A DNA stretch of 64,000 nucleotides, from the NCBI GenBank assembly GCA_017623655.1, contig JAGAON010000003.1, positions 62,001 through 126,000 on the forward strand. Reading direction: 5' to 3'. This DNA is from Prevotella sp. Its GTDB lineage: Bacteria > Bacteroidota > Bacteroidia > Bacteroidales > Bacteroidaceae. Shown here in pieces: positions 54,228-61,678 of this stretch. Positions within the stretch are counted from its first letter, which is position 1; each line of letters opens with the position of its first letter. A program made the position numbers and the translations under genes. The notes under the pieces are model-generated. The model was not told the origin of the DNA, did not search any database, and worked only from the letters and a program-made list of their open reading frames with translations.

Positions 54228-55028
54228 TTATTGCCCCCTAAGCTCCGACGGATAGGAGCCGAGGTTACGCTTGACGTAGCGGTTGAAGTATGAGGTTGAC
54301 GTGAAATGGAACAGCTGTGCGGCCTCTGCCGTGGAGAGTTTGTTTTCCCTCAGCACCTCGTTTATGTCCTGTGAGGCGTACCGGTTGATCCAATATGAGG
54401 CGGAGAAGCCGCTCACTTTGTTTGATACCTCTGACAGATACTTTGGCACTACGCACAGTTTCTCAGCGTAATATGCCACTTCCCGGTTCTTGCGGTACTC
54501 CTTGTTCTCCAGCATTCCGATGAATTTCGCCATTATGCTTGCCGCGCTCAGCGACGTGTTGTCGTCGTTGTTGACGCGTGCATGGAAGTCGTACAGGTCA
54601 AGCATGAGCATGTGTATGGATGTGCGCAGTATGTCATCGTAGAACTTGTGCTGCGTGTTTTCGATGCGTAACTTGAAGTTTTGGAACAAGGCGTTGCACA
54701 GTTTGGTCCCCTCTTTGTCCAGTTTTATGACGGGATATGAATACAGTGCCAGCATACCTTGTATGATATACGGGTTGCGCGGCTCGCTCTGTCGCAGGAA
54801 ACTCTCCTCGATGTAGATGACCTCACATTCCAAGTCCGGTGCCGGAGCTATGTCTTTAAGGAACTTTTTGTTAAGGATTATGGCGCAACTGTCGCCGTTC
54901 ATCTCGTGTCGGCCTTCGTTGTAGGTCAGGATACATGACCCCTTGCGGCAGTAGATGAACGCCTGATAACCGTCATACTCGTTGTTCAGCAGGTTATCCA
55001 GATTACTTTCTATTATTACGTTGTGCAT
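54228..55028 (-). CDS. AraC-family transcriptional regulator
   Basis: 266 residues. N-terminal beta-rich sensor domain and C-terminal AraC DNA-binding domain (about 160-266) with VAYYAEKLCVVPKYLSEVS and STAEAAQLFHFTSTSYFNRY as the two helix-turn-helix motifs. First gene of a compact unit with dgt and the HhH protein, which is unusual company for an AraC regulator. Promoter at 55066. Confidence 0.85.
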   Translation of the reverse strand: MHNVIIESNLDNLLNNEYDGYQAFIYCRKGSCILTYNEGRHEMNGDSCAIILNKKFLKDIAPAPDLECEVIYIEESFLRQSEPRNPYIIQGMLALYSYPVIKLDKEGTKLCNALFQNFKLRIENTQHKFYDDILRTSIHMLMLDLYDFHARVNNDDNTSLSAASIMAKFIGMLENKEYRKNREVAYYAEKLCVVPKYLSEVSNKVSGFSASYWINRYASQDINEVLRENKLSTAEAAQLFHFTSTSYFNRYVKRNLGSYPSELRGQ

Positions 55029-55065
55029 GTGTCTTGTCGTATTTTGTATGTTATGGATTCCGGTG

Positions 55066-55073
55066 CAAAGTTA
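55066..55073 (-). promoter_or_regulatory. Promoter -7 box of the AraC-dgt-HhH unit
   Basis: Minus-strand TAACTTTG; CTTG at the -33 place (55094-55097, 20-nt spacer). Confidence 0.65.
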
Positions 55074-55187
55074 ATCAAATTATTAGAGAATTGCAAGTCT
55101 TTTACGGAAGAAATGTTTTTTCAAACGGAAATATTGTTTGTCGTGCTGCAATTCCTTTCCCCTTGCCGTGCCTTGTAGGCGCACATA

Positions 55188-55232
55188 GAAAAAGCAGCCT
55201 GCCGTTTCCGGTTGGAAAAGGGTGGCTGCTTT
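55188..55232 (-). terminator. Intrinsic terminator of rpmH
   Basis: AAAGCAGCC / GGCTGCTTT stem followed on the minus strand by TTTTTC, about 50 nt past the L34 stop. Confidence 0.75.
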
Positions 55233-55279
55233 ATTGCGGTTGTAACGCAAACGCCTTTTGTCTTCAAAGGCGTAAGGCC

Positions 55280-55435
55280 TTACTTTCCGTGGTGTTCGTC
55301 GCTTACGGTGAGCTTCTTACGTCCGTGTGCGCGGCGTGACGCAAGCACGCGACGGCCGTTCTTTGTTGACATACGCTCACGGAAACCATGCTTGTTCACG
55401 CGACGGCGGTTGTGTGGTTGGAATGTTCTTTTCAT
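55280..55435 (-). CDS. rpmH: 50S ribosomal protein L34
   Basis: 51 residues, found by reading the minus strand directly. It begins [20 protein letters not shown] and continues [20 protein letters not shown], the L34 signature, with an Arg/Lys-rich composition and a short extra tail ([11 protein letters not shown]). Own promoter (55546) and terminator (55188). Divergent from efp. Confidence 0.96.
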   Translation of the reverse strand: MKRTFQPHNRRRVNKHGFRERMSTKNGRRVLASRRAHGRKKLTVSDEHHGK

Positions 55436-55545
55436 TTTCGTTTAAGATATCTTATATTTTTTATTATTGATTACGGTGTCGTGTCGCGCCGGTTGCAAGG
55501 GCTTTGCGGCGGTTGCAGTCCGAACGCATTACGCAATTCAGGGTG

Positions 55546-55553
55546 CAAAGGTA
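55546..55553 (-). promoter_or_regulatory. Promoter -7 box of rpmH
   Basis: Minus-strand TACCTTTG with CTTG at the -33 place (55574-55577), 20-nt spacer; about 110 nt of leader before the L34 start. Confidence 0.7.
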
Positions 55554-55648
55554 CTGATTTCTTTTCAATTATGCAAGAAAAGTCGGGAAATTAGTGCCTG
55601 AAAACGCTAAAATATTGTCTTGATAACGCTTTTACGGAAGTTTTTTAT

Positions 55649-55656
55649 TAATTTTG
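55649..55656 (+). promoter_or_regulatory. Promoter -7 box of efp
   Basis: TAATTTTG, 39 nt before the efp ATG, with T-rich sequence upstream. Confidence 0.65.
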
Positions 55657-55694
55657 CAACGATATACGTGCGTATAATATAAACGAAAATAACA

Positions 55695-56261
55695 ATGATT
55701 AATTCACAAGACATCAAGAAAGGCGTAGCTGTCCGCATGGACGGCGGTATTTGGGTTTGCATCGATTTCCAGCACCGCAAGCCGGGAAAGGGTAACACCA
55801 TCATGAACATCAAGCTGAAAAACGCAAGCGACGGCCGCGTGCTTGAGCGCCGTTTCAACATCGGCGAGAAGCTGGAAGACGTGCGTCTGGAGCGCCGTCC
55901 GTACCAATACCTCTACAAGGAGGGTGATGATTATATCTTCATGAACCAAGAGACCTTCGACCAGGCACCTATCCCCGCCGACCTCGTTACGGGCGTGGAG
56001 TACATGAAGGAGTCTGACATCGTGGAGGTTGTAAGCGACGCCGACACCGAGACCGTGCTCTATGCCGAGATGCCGGTGAAGACGGTTCTGCGCGTAGTGC
56101 ACTCTGAGCCAGGCGTGAAGGGCGACACCGCAACTAACACTCTCAAGCCAGCGACGCTGGAGACGGGTGCGGAAATCCGCGTGCCCCTGTTCATCAGCGA
56201 GGGCGAACTCGTGCAGGTAGATACACGCGACGGCAGCTATCTGCAACGCATGAAGGAATAA
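55695..56261 (+). CDS. efp: Elongation factor P
   Basis: 188 residues. Relieves ribosome stalling at proline runs. Three beta-barrel domains; the domain I tip loop HRKPGKGNT has Lys32 at the position that is modified in E. coli (Lys34), so a lysine-type EF-P. No EpmA/EpmB gene is in the window. The C-terminus ends with the conserved GEYVRVDTR-like region (GELVQVDTRDGSYLQRMKE). Confidence 0.95.
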   Translation: MINSQDIKKGVAVRMDGGIWVCIDFQHRKPGKGNTIMNIKLKNASDGRVLERRFNIGEKLEDVRLERRPYQYLYKEGDDYIFMNQETFDQAPIPADLVTGVEYMKESDIVEVVSDADTETVLYAEMPVKTVLRVVHSEPGVKGDTATNTLKPATLETGAEIRVPLFISEGELVQVDTRDGSYLQRMKE

Positions 56262-56445
56262 CAAGGCTGTGCCTGACACGGAAAGTGAAGGAAGAAAAGC
56301 GGGAGAAGCGGGTCGGAGGCTGGTTGTACGGCGTGCGGCCACGACGCTTTCGCGCTTGTCTTTCTTCACTTTTTTGCATCCTTCCGGACGAGACGGTGAC
56401 TCACCCGGCATGAGGCCGCGGCACGCCTGACGTCCGGGCATAAAG

Positions 56446-56530
56446 TAAAAGGGTGCCGATTACACCGTAATCAGCACCTGATTGCACGGTAATCAGCACC
56501 CTTTTGCGATGTAATCGGCACCCTTTTGCG
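56446..56530. repeat. R1 repeat
   Basis: 85 nt (TAAAAGGGTGCCGATTACAC ... GTAATCGGCACCCTTTTGCG) between efp and the glycosyltransferase gene, with an additional inner CAGCACCCTTTTGCG so that two closing arms are present. Nothing else is seen in 56262-56573. Confidence 0.75.
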
Positions 56531-56573
56531 ACGGTGTCCGCAAGTGCTTGTGCCGCAATGACTTGACAACGAG

Positions 56574-57611
56574 ATGAAGTACAGCGTTATAGTGCCGGTG
56601 TTCAACAGACCGGACGAGGTGGAGGAACTGCTCGGCAGCCTCACGCGCCAGTCGTTCACGGACTTTGAGGTGATAGTCGTGGAGGACGGCTCGGAGGTCA
56701 CGTGCCGTGACGTGTGCGACCGTTACAAGGACCGTCTGCGCCTCTCCTACTATGAAAAGCCCAACTCCGGCCCCGGACAGACGCGCAACTATGGCGCGGA
56801 ACGGGCGCAGGGCGAATACCTTATTATATTGGACAGCGATGTCGTCCTGCCCGACGGCTATCTCGATGCCGTGGAGAAAGAACTGTCGGCCGCTCCGTGT
56901 GACGCTTTCGGCGGTGCCGATGCGGCGCACCCCTCGTTCACTCCCGTGCAGAAGGCCATAAGCTATTCCATGACAAGTTTCTTCACTACGGGCGGCATAC
57001 GGGGCGGCAAGAAAAAGCTGGACAGGTTCTATCCGCGGTCGTACAATATGGGCATACGCCGTGACGTCTATCTGAGACTCGGCGGATTCAGTCCCATGCG
57101 CTTCGGCGAGGACATCGACTTCTCATACCGCATCATAGAGGCCGGATGCACGTCGCGCCTCTTTCCCGACGCATGGGTGTGGCACAAGCGGCGCACCGAC
57201 CTGCGAAAATTCTTCCGGCAGGTGTATAACAGCGGCATTGCCCGCATCAACTTGGAGAAACGTCACCCCGGAACCATGAAGCCGGTGCACCTGCTCCCCA
57301 TGGTGTTCACCGTGGGAGTCTTGCTGCTCACGCTGCTGTCGGCGGCGGGAAGTATGCTGATGTACTATGGCGACCAGCACCGCTGGGCGTTGCTGAGCGT
57401 TGTGCCGAGAGTGCCGATATACCTCTATTCCCTGCTGATATTCATCGACTCGTCCGTCCGTAACCGCTCGCTGAAGATAGGACTGATAAGCGTTGCCGCG
57501 GCGTTCGTGCAGCTTATGGGCTACGGATGCGGCTTCATTGAGGCGTGGTGGAAACGCTGTGTGCTCGGGAAAGACGAGTTTCAGGCGTTTGAAAAGACGT
57601 TCTACAAGTGA
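56574..57611 (+). CDS. Family 2 glycosyltransferase, membrane-anchored
   Basis: 345 residues. GT-A fold starting YSVIVPVFNRPDEVEELL, acceptor side VVEDGSE, DxD-type motif ILDSDVVLP near 85-93, and FGEDIDFSYRI as the catalytic-base ED motif. Two or three membrane segments from about 240 on. Sugar and acceptor unknown. First gene of a unit with radC, the DUF59 gene and the lpxH-like gene; lipid A or surface glycan synthesis is a possible setting. Confidence 0.88.
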   Translation: MKYSVIVPVFNRPDEVEELLGSLTRQSFTDFEVIVVEDGSEVTCRDVCDRYKDRLRLSYYEKPNSGPGQTRNYGAERAQGEYLIILDSDVVLPDGYLDAVEKELSAAPCDAFGGADAAHPSFTPVQKAISYSMTSFFTTGGIRGGKKKLDRFYPRSYNMGIRRDVYLRLGGFSPMRFGEDIDFSYRIIEAGCTSRLFPDAWVWHKRRTDLRKFFRQVYNSGIARINLEKRHPGTMKPVHLLPMVFTVGVLLLTLLSAAGSMLMYYGDQHRWALLSVVPRVPIYLYSLLIFIDSSVRNRSLKIGLISVAAAFVQLMGYGCGFIEAWWKRCVLGKDEFQAFEKTFYK

Positions 57612-57633
57612 TTACCCGATACCCGTTACGCTC

Positions 57634-58395
57634 ATGGCTGAATGGAAAGTGACAGAATTTTATAAGCCTTCGCCCGGTGAAGACAATGCGGAGGCGCAGG
57701 AAACGGAGGGAAAAAGCCTCACCATAACGCAGTGGGCGGAGGACGACAGGCCGCGGGAGAAACTGGCGGCGCATGGTGCCGATGCCCTGTCGGCGGCCGA
57801 ACTGCTCGCCATACTCATCGGGTCGGGCAACCAAAGGGAGACTGCCGTCGATCTGATGAAACGCATACTCGGTGACTGCGATAACCGCATCGCCACGCTG
57901 AGCCGCATGAGTCTCGACGAACTTATGCGCTACAACGGCATAGGCGAGGCCAAGGCCGTCACGATACTTGCCGCCTGCGAACTGGGAAAACGGCGCGAAC
58001 GGGAGGACAAACCCGTGCGCACAGTGCTCGGAGACCCCGCCGCCCTGTATGAGCATCTGCACCTGAGAATAAGGGATCTGGACGTGGAAGAGGCGTATGT
58101 GGTGCTGATGAACCAGTCGTTCAAGCACATACGCACCGTCAGAATGTCGCACGGCGGACTGACGGAGACGGCCGTTGACGTGAGACTTATCATCAAGGAG
58201 GCGTTGCAGGCCAACGCTACCGTCATAGCACTTGCGCACAATCACCCCAGCGGAAGCGTCAGGCCAAGCCGCGAAGACGACGCCGTGACAAGGAAAGTGG
58301 CGGACGCCTGCGCCCTGATGCGCATACATTTCCTCGACCATCTCATACTGGCCGACGGCGATTACTACTCGTATCGTGAGGAAGGGAAAATCTGA
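57634..58395 (+). CDS. radC: RadC-family JAB/MPN protein
   Basis: 253 residues. N-terminal helix-hairpin-helix-like region and a C-terminal MPN+ (JAMM) domain with HNHPSGSVRPSREDD, which keeps the zinc-binding residues. The historical DNA-repair role is doubtful; molecular function unknown. The frame begins at 57493 within the preceding gene, but MAEWKVTEFYK at 57634 starts 22 nt after it ends. Confidence 0.92.
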   Translation: MAEWKVTEFYKPSPGEDNAEAQETEGKSLTITQWAEDDRPREKLAAHGADALSAAELLAILIGSGNQRETAVDLMKRILGDCDNRIATLSRMSLDELMRYNGIGEAKAVTILAACELGKRREREDKPVRTVLGDPAALYEHLHLRIRDLDVEEAYVVLMNQSFKHIRTVRMSHGGLTETAVDVRLIIKEALQANATVIALAHNHPSGSVRPSREDDAVTRKVADACALMRIHFLDHLILADGDYYSYREEGKI

Positions 58396-58446
58396 TAACG
58401 CATATATACATTATAAATTGTACATTATACATTATAATATCACACA

Positions 58447-58767
58447 ATGACACAGGAAGAACATTCACAGGCGGAGCAGCGCATCATAGAGGTGCTGAAA
58501 ACCGTTTACGACCCGGAGATACCCGTAAACATATACGATCTCGGCCTTATCTACAAGATAGACCTTGCCATGGACGGCGCGCTTGACATCGACATGACCT
58601 TCACCGCGCCTTCTTGTCCGGCGGCGGACTTTATCATTGAGGACGTGCGCACAAAGGTTTCGGCCGTCAACGGGGTCACGTCGGCAAACGTAAACATGGT
58701 CTTCGAGCCGGAGTGGGACAAGTCAATGATGACCGAAGAGGCGCGGGTGGAACTCGGTTTTGAATAA
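58447..58767 (+). CDS. DUF59 / MIP18-family iron-sulfur assembly protein
   Basis: 106 residues. Single MIP18-type domain with VYDPEIPVNIYDLGLIYKI and the conserved cysteine in TAPSCPAADFI. Homologues (SufT, PaaD-like) help Fe-S cluster maturation. No suf genes lie close. The 51-nt gap before it has repeated TACATTATA motifs. Confidence 0.9.
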   Translation: MTQEEHSQAEQRIIEVLKTVYDPEIPVNIYDLGLIYKIDLAMDGALDIDMTFTAPSCPAADFIIEDVRTKVSAVNGVTSANVNMVFEPEWDKSMMTEEARVELGFE

Positions 58768-58784
58768 GTTAACGACAGTTTATC

Positions 58785-59600
58785 ATGGCTATGGAAAGAA
58801 GGGAAAGGCCGTATGCCCGCGGGGAAGAGGACTATACAAGGGCTAAGAACATATATTTTCTTGCCGACGCGCACCTTGGTTCGCTGGCTTTGGAGCACCG
58901 GCGGACGCAGGAACGGCGACTTGTGAACTTCCTTGACGGGATAAAGCATAAGGCGGAAGCGATATTCCTGCTCGGCGATATGTTTGACTTCTGGAACGAA
59001 TACCGCTATGTCGTGCCCAAGGGCTACACCCGTTTTCTCGGCAAACTGTCCGAGTTGACGGACATGGGCGTCGAGGTTCACTACTTCGTGGGCAACCACG
59101 ACCTCTGGACTTACGGCTATCTTGAGCAGGAATGCGGCGTTATCCTTCACCGGAAACCGGCCGCCATGGAGCTGCATGGCAAGACTTTCTTCCTTGCACA
59201 CGGCGACGGTCTGGGCGATCCGGACCCTAAATTCAAGGTGCTGAAATGGTGTTTCCACAACAGGCTGTGCCAGAAAGCCCTGAACTTCATACATCCCCGC
59301 TGGGGAATGGCGTTGGGGCTGAACTGGGCGAAGCACTCGAGGCTGAAGCGCGAGGACGGCAAGGAACCGCCGTATATGGGCGAGTCGAGGGAGCATCTCG
59401 TGCTGTTCGCGAAGGATTACCTGCGCACACATCCCGACATCGACTACTTCCTTTTCGGCCACAGGCACATAGAACTCGACCTGATGCTCACCAAGCAGGC
59501 GAGAATGATGATACTTGGCGACTGGATTTGGCAGTTCACCTACGCCGTGTTTGACGGCGAGCACATCTTTATGGAGAATTATTCCGAGGGCGACAACTGA
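58785..59600 (+). CDS. lpxH: UDP-2,3-diacylglucosamine hydrolase, LpxH-type
   Basis: 271 residues. Calcineurin-like metallophosphoesterase that makes lipid X in lipid A synthesis (family knowledge). Metal motifs: LADAH (26-30), GDMFDFW (64-70), GNHD (103-106), AHGD (138-141) and GHRH (225-228). The DFWNEY and YGYLEQECGV stretches match LpxH rather than generic phosphoesterases. It starts 17 nt after the DUF59 gene. Confidence 0.88.
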   Translation: MAMERRERPYARGEEDYTRAKNIYFLADAHLGSLALEHRRTQERRLVNFLDGIKHKAEAIFLLGDMFDFWNEYRYVVPKGYTRFLGKLSELTDMGVEVHYFVGNHDLWTYGYLEQECGVILHRKPAAMELHGKTFFLAHGDGLGDPDPKFKVLKWCFHNRLCQKALNFIHPRWGMALGLNWAKHSRLKREDGKEPPYMGESREHLVLFAKDYLRTHPDIDYFLFGHRHIELDLMLTKQARMMILGDWIWQFTYAVFDGEHIFMENYSEGDN

Positions 59601-59642
59601 CTGTCGCCCTCTTTCGTTGTATGCCGGAATGTGACAGTCGTA

Positions 59643-59677
59643 TAAACAAAAACAAGCCGCAAGCGAACTTGCGGCTT
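59643..59677 (-). terminator. Intrinsic terminator of tRNA-Phe
   Basis: 10-bp perfect stem AAGCCGCAAG / CTTGCGGCTT with a 4-nt loop, followed on the minus strand by GTTTTTGTTT. The stem may also help end lpxH transcription from the other side. Confidence 0.82.
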
Positions 59678-59683
59678 ATCGTG

Positions 59684-59756
59684 TGGTGCCACCAGGAATC
59701 GAACCGGGGACACAAGGATTTTCAGTCCTTTGCTCTACCAACTGAGCTATGGCACC
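59684..59756 (-). tRNA. tRNA-Phe (GAA)
   Basis: Minus strand: acceptor GGTGCCA pairs with TGGCACC, discriminator A; anticodon loop CTGAAAA gives GAA; T-loop GTTCGAT. CCA is not encoded. Confidence 0.95.
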
Positions 59757-59826
59757 GTTTGCAACTTGGTTTGGAATTTTGCTCTTTCATGTCTGTATGG
59801 AAGCGCTGTATTTCCTAATTGCGATG

Positions 59827-59858
59827 CAAAGGTACTGCCTTTTTTTCAATCTACCAAA
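59827..59858 (-). promoter_or_regulatory. Promoter of tRNA-Phe
   Basis: Minus strand: TTTG at 59855-59858 and TACCTTTG at 59827-59834, spacer 20 nt. Confidence 0.75.
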
Positions 59859-59918
59859 TAATTTGCAAACTTTTTGCAAATTTCTTGTGATTTTCTTCGT
59901 TATTTCAAAAAAAAGTAG

Positions 59919-59926
59919 TAATTTTG
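59919..59926 (+). promoter_or_regulatory. Promoter -7 box of tRNA-Pro
   Basis: TAATTTTG, 31 nt before the tRNA. The tRNA-Phe and tRNA-Pro promoters are back to back. Confidence 0.68.
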
Positions 59927-59957
59927 CACCCGGATACGAAAACATACAGTTTTTTAT

Positions 59958-60033
59958 CGGGGTGTAGCGCAGTTGGTAGCGCACTACGTTCGGGACGTAG
60001 GGGTCGCCAGTTCGAGTCCGGTCACCCCGACCA
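59958..60033 (+). tRNA. tRNA-Pro (CGG)
   Basis: Acceptor CGGGGTG pairs with CACCCCG, discriminator A; anticodon stem CTACG/CGTAG around TTCGGGA gives CGG; T-loop GTTCGAG. The next three bases are CCA, which may be encoded or chance. Confidence 0.93.
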
Positions 60034-60048
60034 AAATTACTGGGAAAG

Positions 60049-60092
60049 GCCTCCGTTAGCTGGGTTTCAGCTTTCGGAGGCTTATTCTTTGT
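60049..60092 (+). terminator. Intrinsic terminator after tRNA-Pro
   Basis: GCCTCCG / CGGAGGC stem with an inner AGCTG/CAGCT stem, followed by TTATTCTTTG. Confidence 0.75.
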
Positions 60093-60143
60093 TATTGGTA
60101 TATGACGTGTTTGTGCGTCCGCCGGACGCGGGAAACGCGGCGA

Positions 60144-60291
60144 TTCGGACGCACCAAGGTGCGTCCCTACAACGTATTGCAATTCAATGTGTTGCAAACG
60201 CCGCCGTAAAAGGGTGCTGATTACCTCGCAATTAGGTGCTGATTACACTGCGATTAGCACCTGATTACAATGCAATCAGCACCCTTTTACA
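60144..60291. repeat. Composite repeat: R2 - linker - R1
   Basis: R2 palindrome GGACGCACCAAGGTGCGTCC, linker with TATTGCAATTCAATGTGTTG, and an R1 copy at 60207-60291 (TAAAAGGGTGCTGATTAC ... AATCAGCACCCTTTTAC). Same order as at 5260 and 45961. Confidence 0.8.
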
Positions 60292-60366
60292 ATGACAGTC
60301 GATAGTCCTCTATATTATATTAATGTACGCCCGCGATGCGGTGAAGCCCTTGTTTCGTGCCGTTTT

Positions 60367-60465
60367 TGAAAGAATATTCATGCGGAAGGCAAAAAATAAC
60401 GAGGAAAGTTTGGTTGTTTGCATATTTATTTATAATTTTGCGGTTGCTTTATGAATATTTATCCA
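60367..60465 (+). promoter_or_regulatory. Three ARG-box-like operators before argR
   Basis: Compared with the E. coli ARG box core TGAATwwwwATTCA: TGAAAGAATATTCA at 60367 (both arms close), TGCATATTTATTTA at 60419, and TGAATATTTATCCA at 60452, whose last base is the A of the argR ATG. The second lies between the -33 and -7 boxes. Suggests autoregulation by ArgR with arginine; Bacteroidetes ArgR sites may differ. Confidence 0.5.
60409..60440 (+). promoter_or_regulatory. Promoter of the arg operon
   Basis: TTTG 60409-60412 and TAATTTTG 60433-60440, spacer 20 nt, 24 nt before the argR ATG. Confidence 0.7.
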
Positions 60466-60950
60466 TGCAGAAGATAACGAAGAAAGACAGGCTTGCTGCG
60501 TTGCGCCTGATTGTCACGTCGAACGAACTCAGTTCGCAGGATGAGGTCATCAGGGCTTTGGCGCGTCAGGGTATAGTGGCGGCTCAGGCCACGCTCTCGC
60601 GTGACATGAAGCAGTTGAAGATTGTGAAGACGGCCAATGCCGAGGGCAGGTATGTGTATGCCATACCCGACGAGACGGCTTACCGCAGGGTTCACAGGCC
60701 GCACACGCAGATCGACATATTGCCGGCACCGGGGTTCAAGTCCATACAGTTCTCGGGCAATATGGCTGTTATCAGGACGCGTCCGGGCTTTGCCAGCAGC
60801 ATAGCCTCGAACATCGACTCCGCCAATATGAGGGACATTCTCGGGACGATAGCCGGGGATGACACCATATTCATGGTGATAAGGGAGGGCGCGATGAATG
60901 TGGATGTGGTGGACCAGCTGTCTGCCGTCATTCCCGACATGGTGTTATAG
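60465..60950 (+). CDS. argR: Arginine repressor ArgR
   Basis: 161 residues. Winged-helix DNA-binding domain about 1-75 ([20 protein letters not shown], then [13 protein letters not shown]) and the hexamer-forming, arginine-binding C-terminal domain with [15 protein letters not shown]. The frame opens at 60357, upstream of the promoter; ATG 60465 follows the -7 box. First gene of the arginine biosynthesis unit. Confidence 0.93.
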   Translation: MQKITKKDRLAALRLIVTSNELSSQDEVIRALARQGIVAAQATLSRDMKQLKIVKTANAEGRYVYAIPDETAYRRVHRPHTQIDILPAPGFKSIQFSGNMAVIRTRPGFASSIASNIDSANMRDILGTIAGDDTIFMVIREGAMNVDVVDQLSAVIPDMVL

Positions 60951-61013
60951 TCCGGCACCCGCCGGCGGGTGCGGACGGAAAACGAAGACGAATAAAAACA
61001 ACAGGACAATATA

Positions 61014-61625
61014 ATGAAGGAAATAAGGATTCTTGTAGCGGATGCTTCCCATGAGAAGTATGTTGACGAGATACTCGACACCATACGTGAGGCGGCTAAG
61101 AAACGCGGGACAGGCATTGCCGAACGAACCCATGAGTATGTGGCGACGAAGATGATCGAGGGCAAGGCCGTCATCGCTTTGGATGAGAATGACCGCTTTG
61201 CGGGGTTCAGTTACATTGAGACTTGGGGCAACAAACAGTATGTAACGACGTCGGGGCTTATCGTACATCCTGACTTTCAGGGGCTCGGGATAGCCAAAAG
61301 GATAAAGGACTACACGTTCACGCTGGCGAGGGTGCGATGGCCTCACGCCAAGATTTTCTCGCTGACATCGGGTGATGCGGTGATGAAGATGAACACGGAA
61401 CTGGGTTATGTGCCGGTGTCCTTTAACCAGCTGACGGACGACGAGGCGTTCTGGCGCGGATGCCGGGGCTGTGTCAACCACTCGATATTGGAGATGAAGA
61501 AGCGTAAGTTCTGCATCTGCACGGGCATGTTGTACGACCCTGAGCAGCACAAGGGCGAGCCTACGCCCGCCGAGGTGTTTCAGGACGTGATGAAGACACT
61601 TACCAAACGAAACATACCTTTTTGA
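61014..61625 (+). CDS. GNAT N-acyltransferase of the arginine operon (possible N-acylglutamate synthase)
   Basis: 203 residues. GNAT fold with the acyl-CoA loop VHPDFQGLGIAKRI near 86-99. Two cysteine pairs, CRGC and CICTG, mark its C-terminal third. Bacteroidetes lack a classical ArgA in many genomes and use N-succinylated intermediates, and a GNAT of this kind lies between argR and argG. A role as N-acetyl- or N-succinylglutamate synthase is inferred from position only; other arg genes beyond the window may change this view. Confidence 0.78.
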   Translation: MKEIRILVADASHEKYVDEILDTIREAAKKRGTGIAERTHEYVATKMIEGKAVIALDENDRFAGFSYIETWGNKQYVTTSGLIVHPDFQGLGIAKRIKDYTFTLARVRWPHAKIFSLTSGDAVMKMNTELGYVPVSFNQLTDDEAFWRGCRGCVNHSILEMKKRKFCICTGMLYDPEQHKGEPTPAEVFQDVMKTLTKRNIPF

Positions 61626-61678
61626 TAACAGCCGCACGGCTGATTACTGATACGGACAGAATAAAAAACAAAAATATC

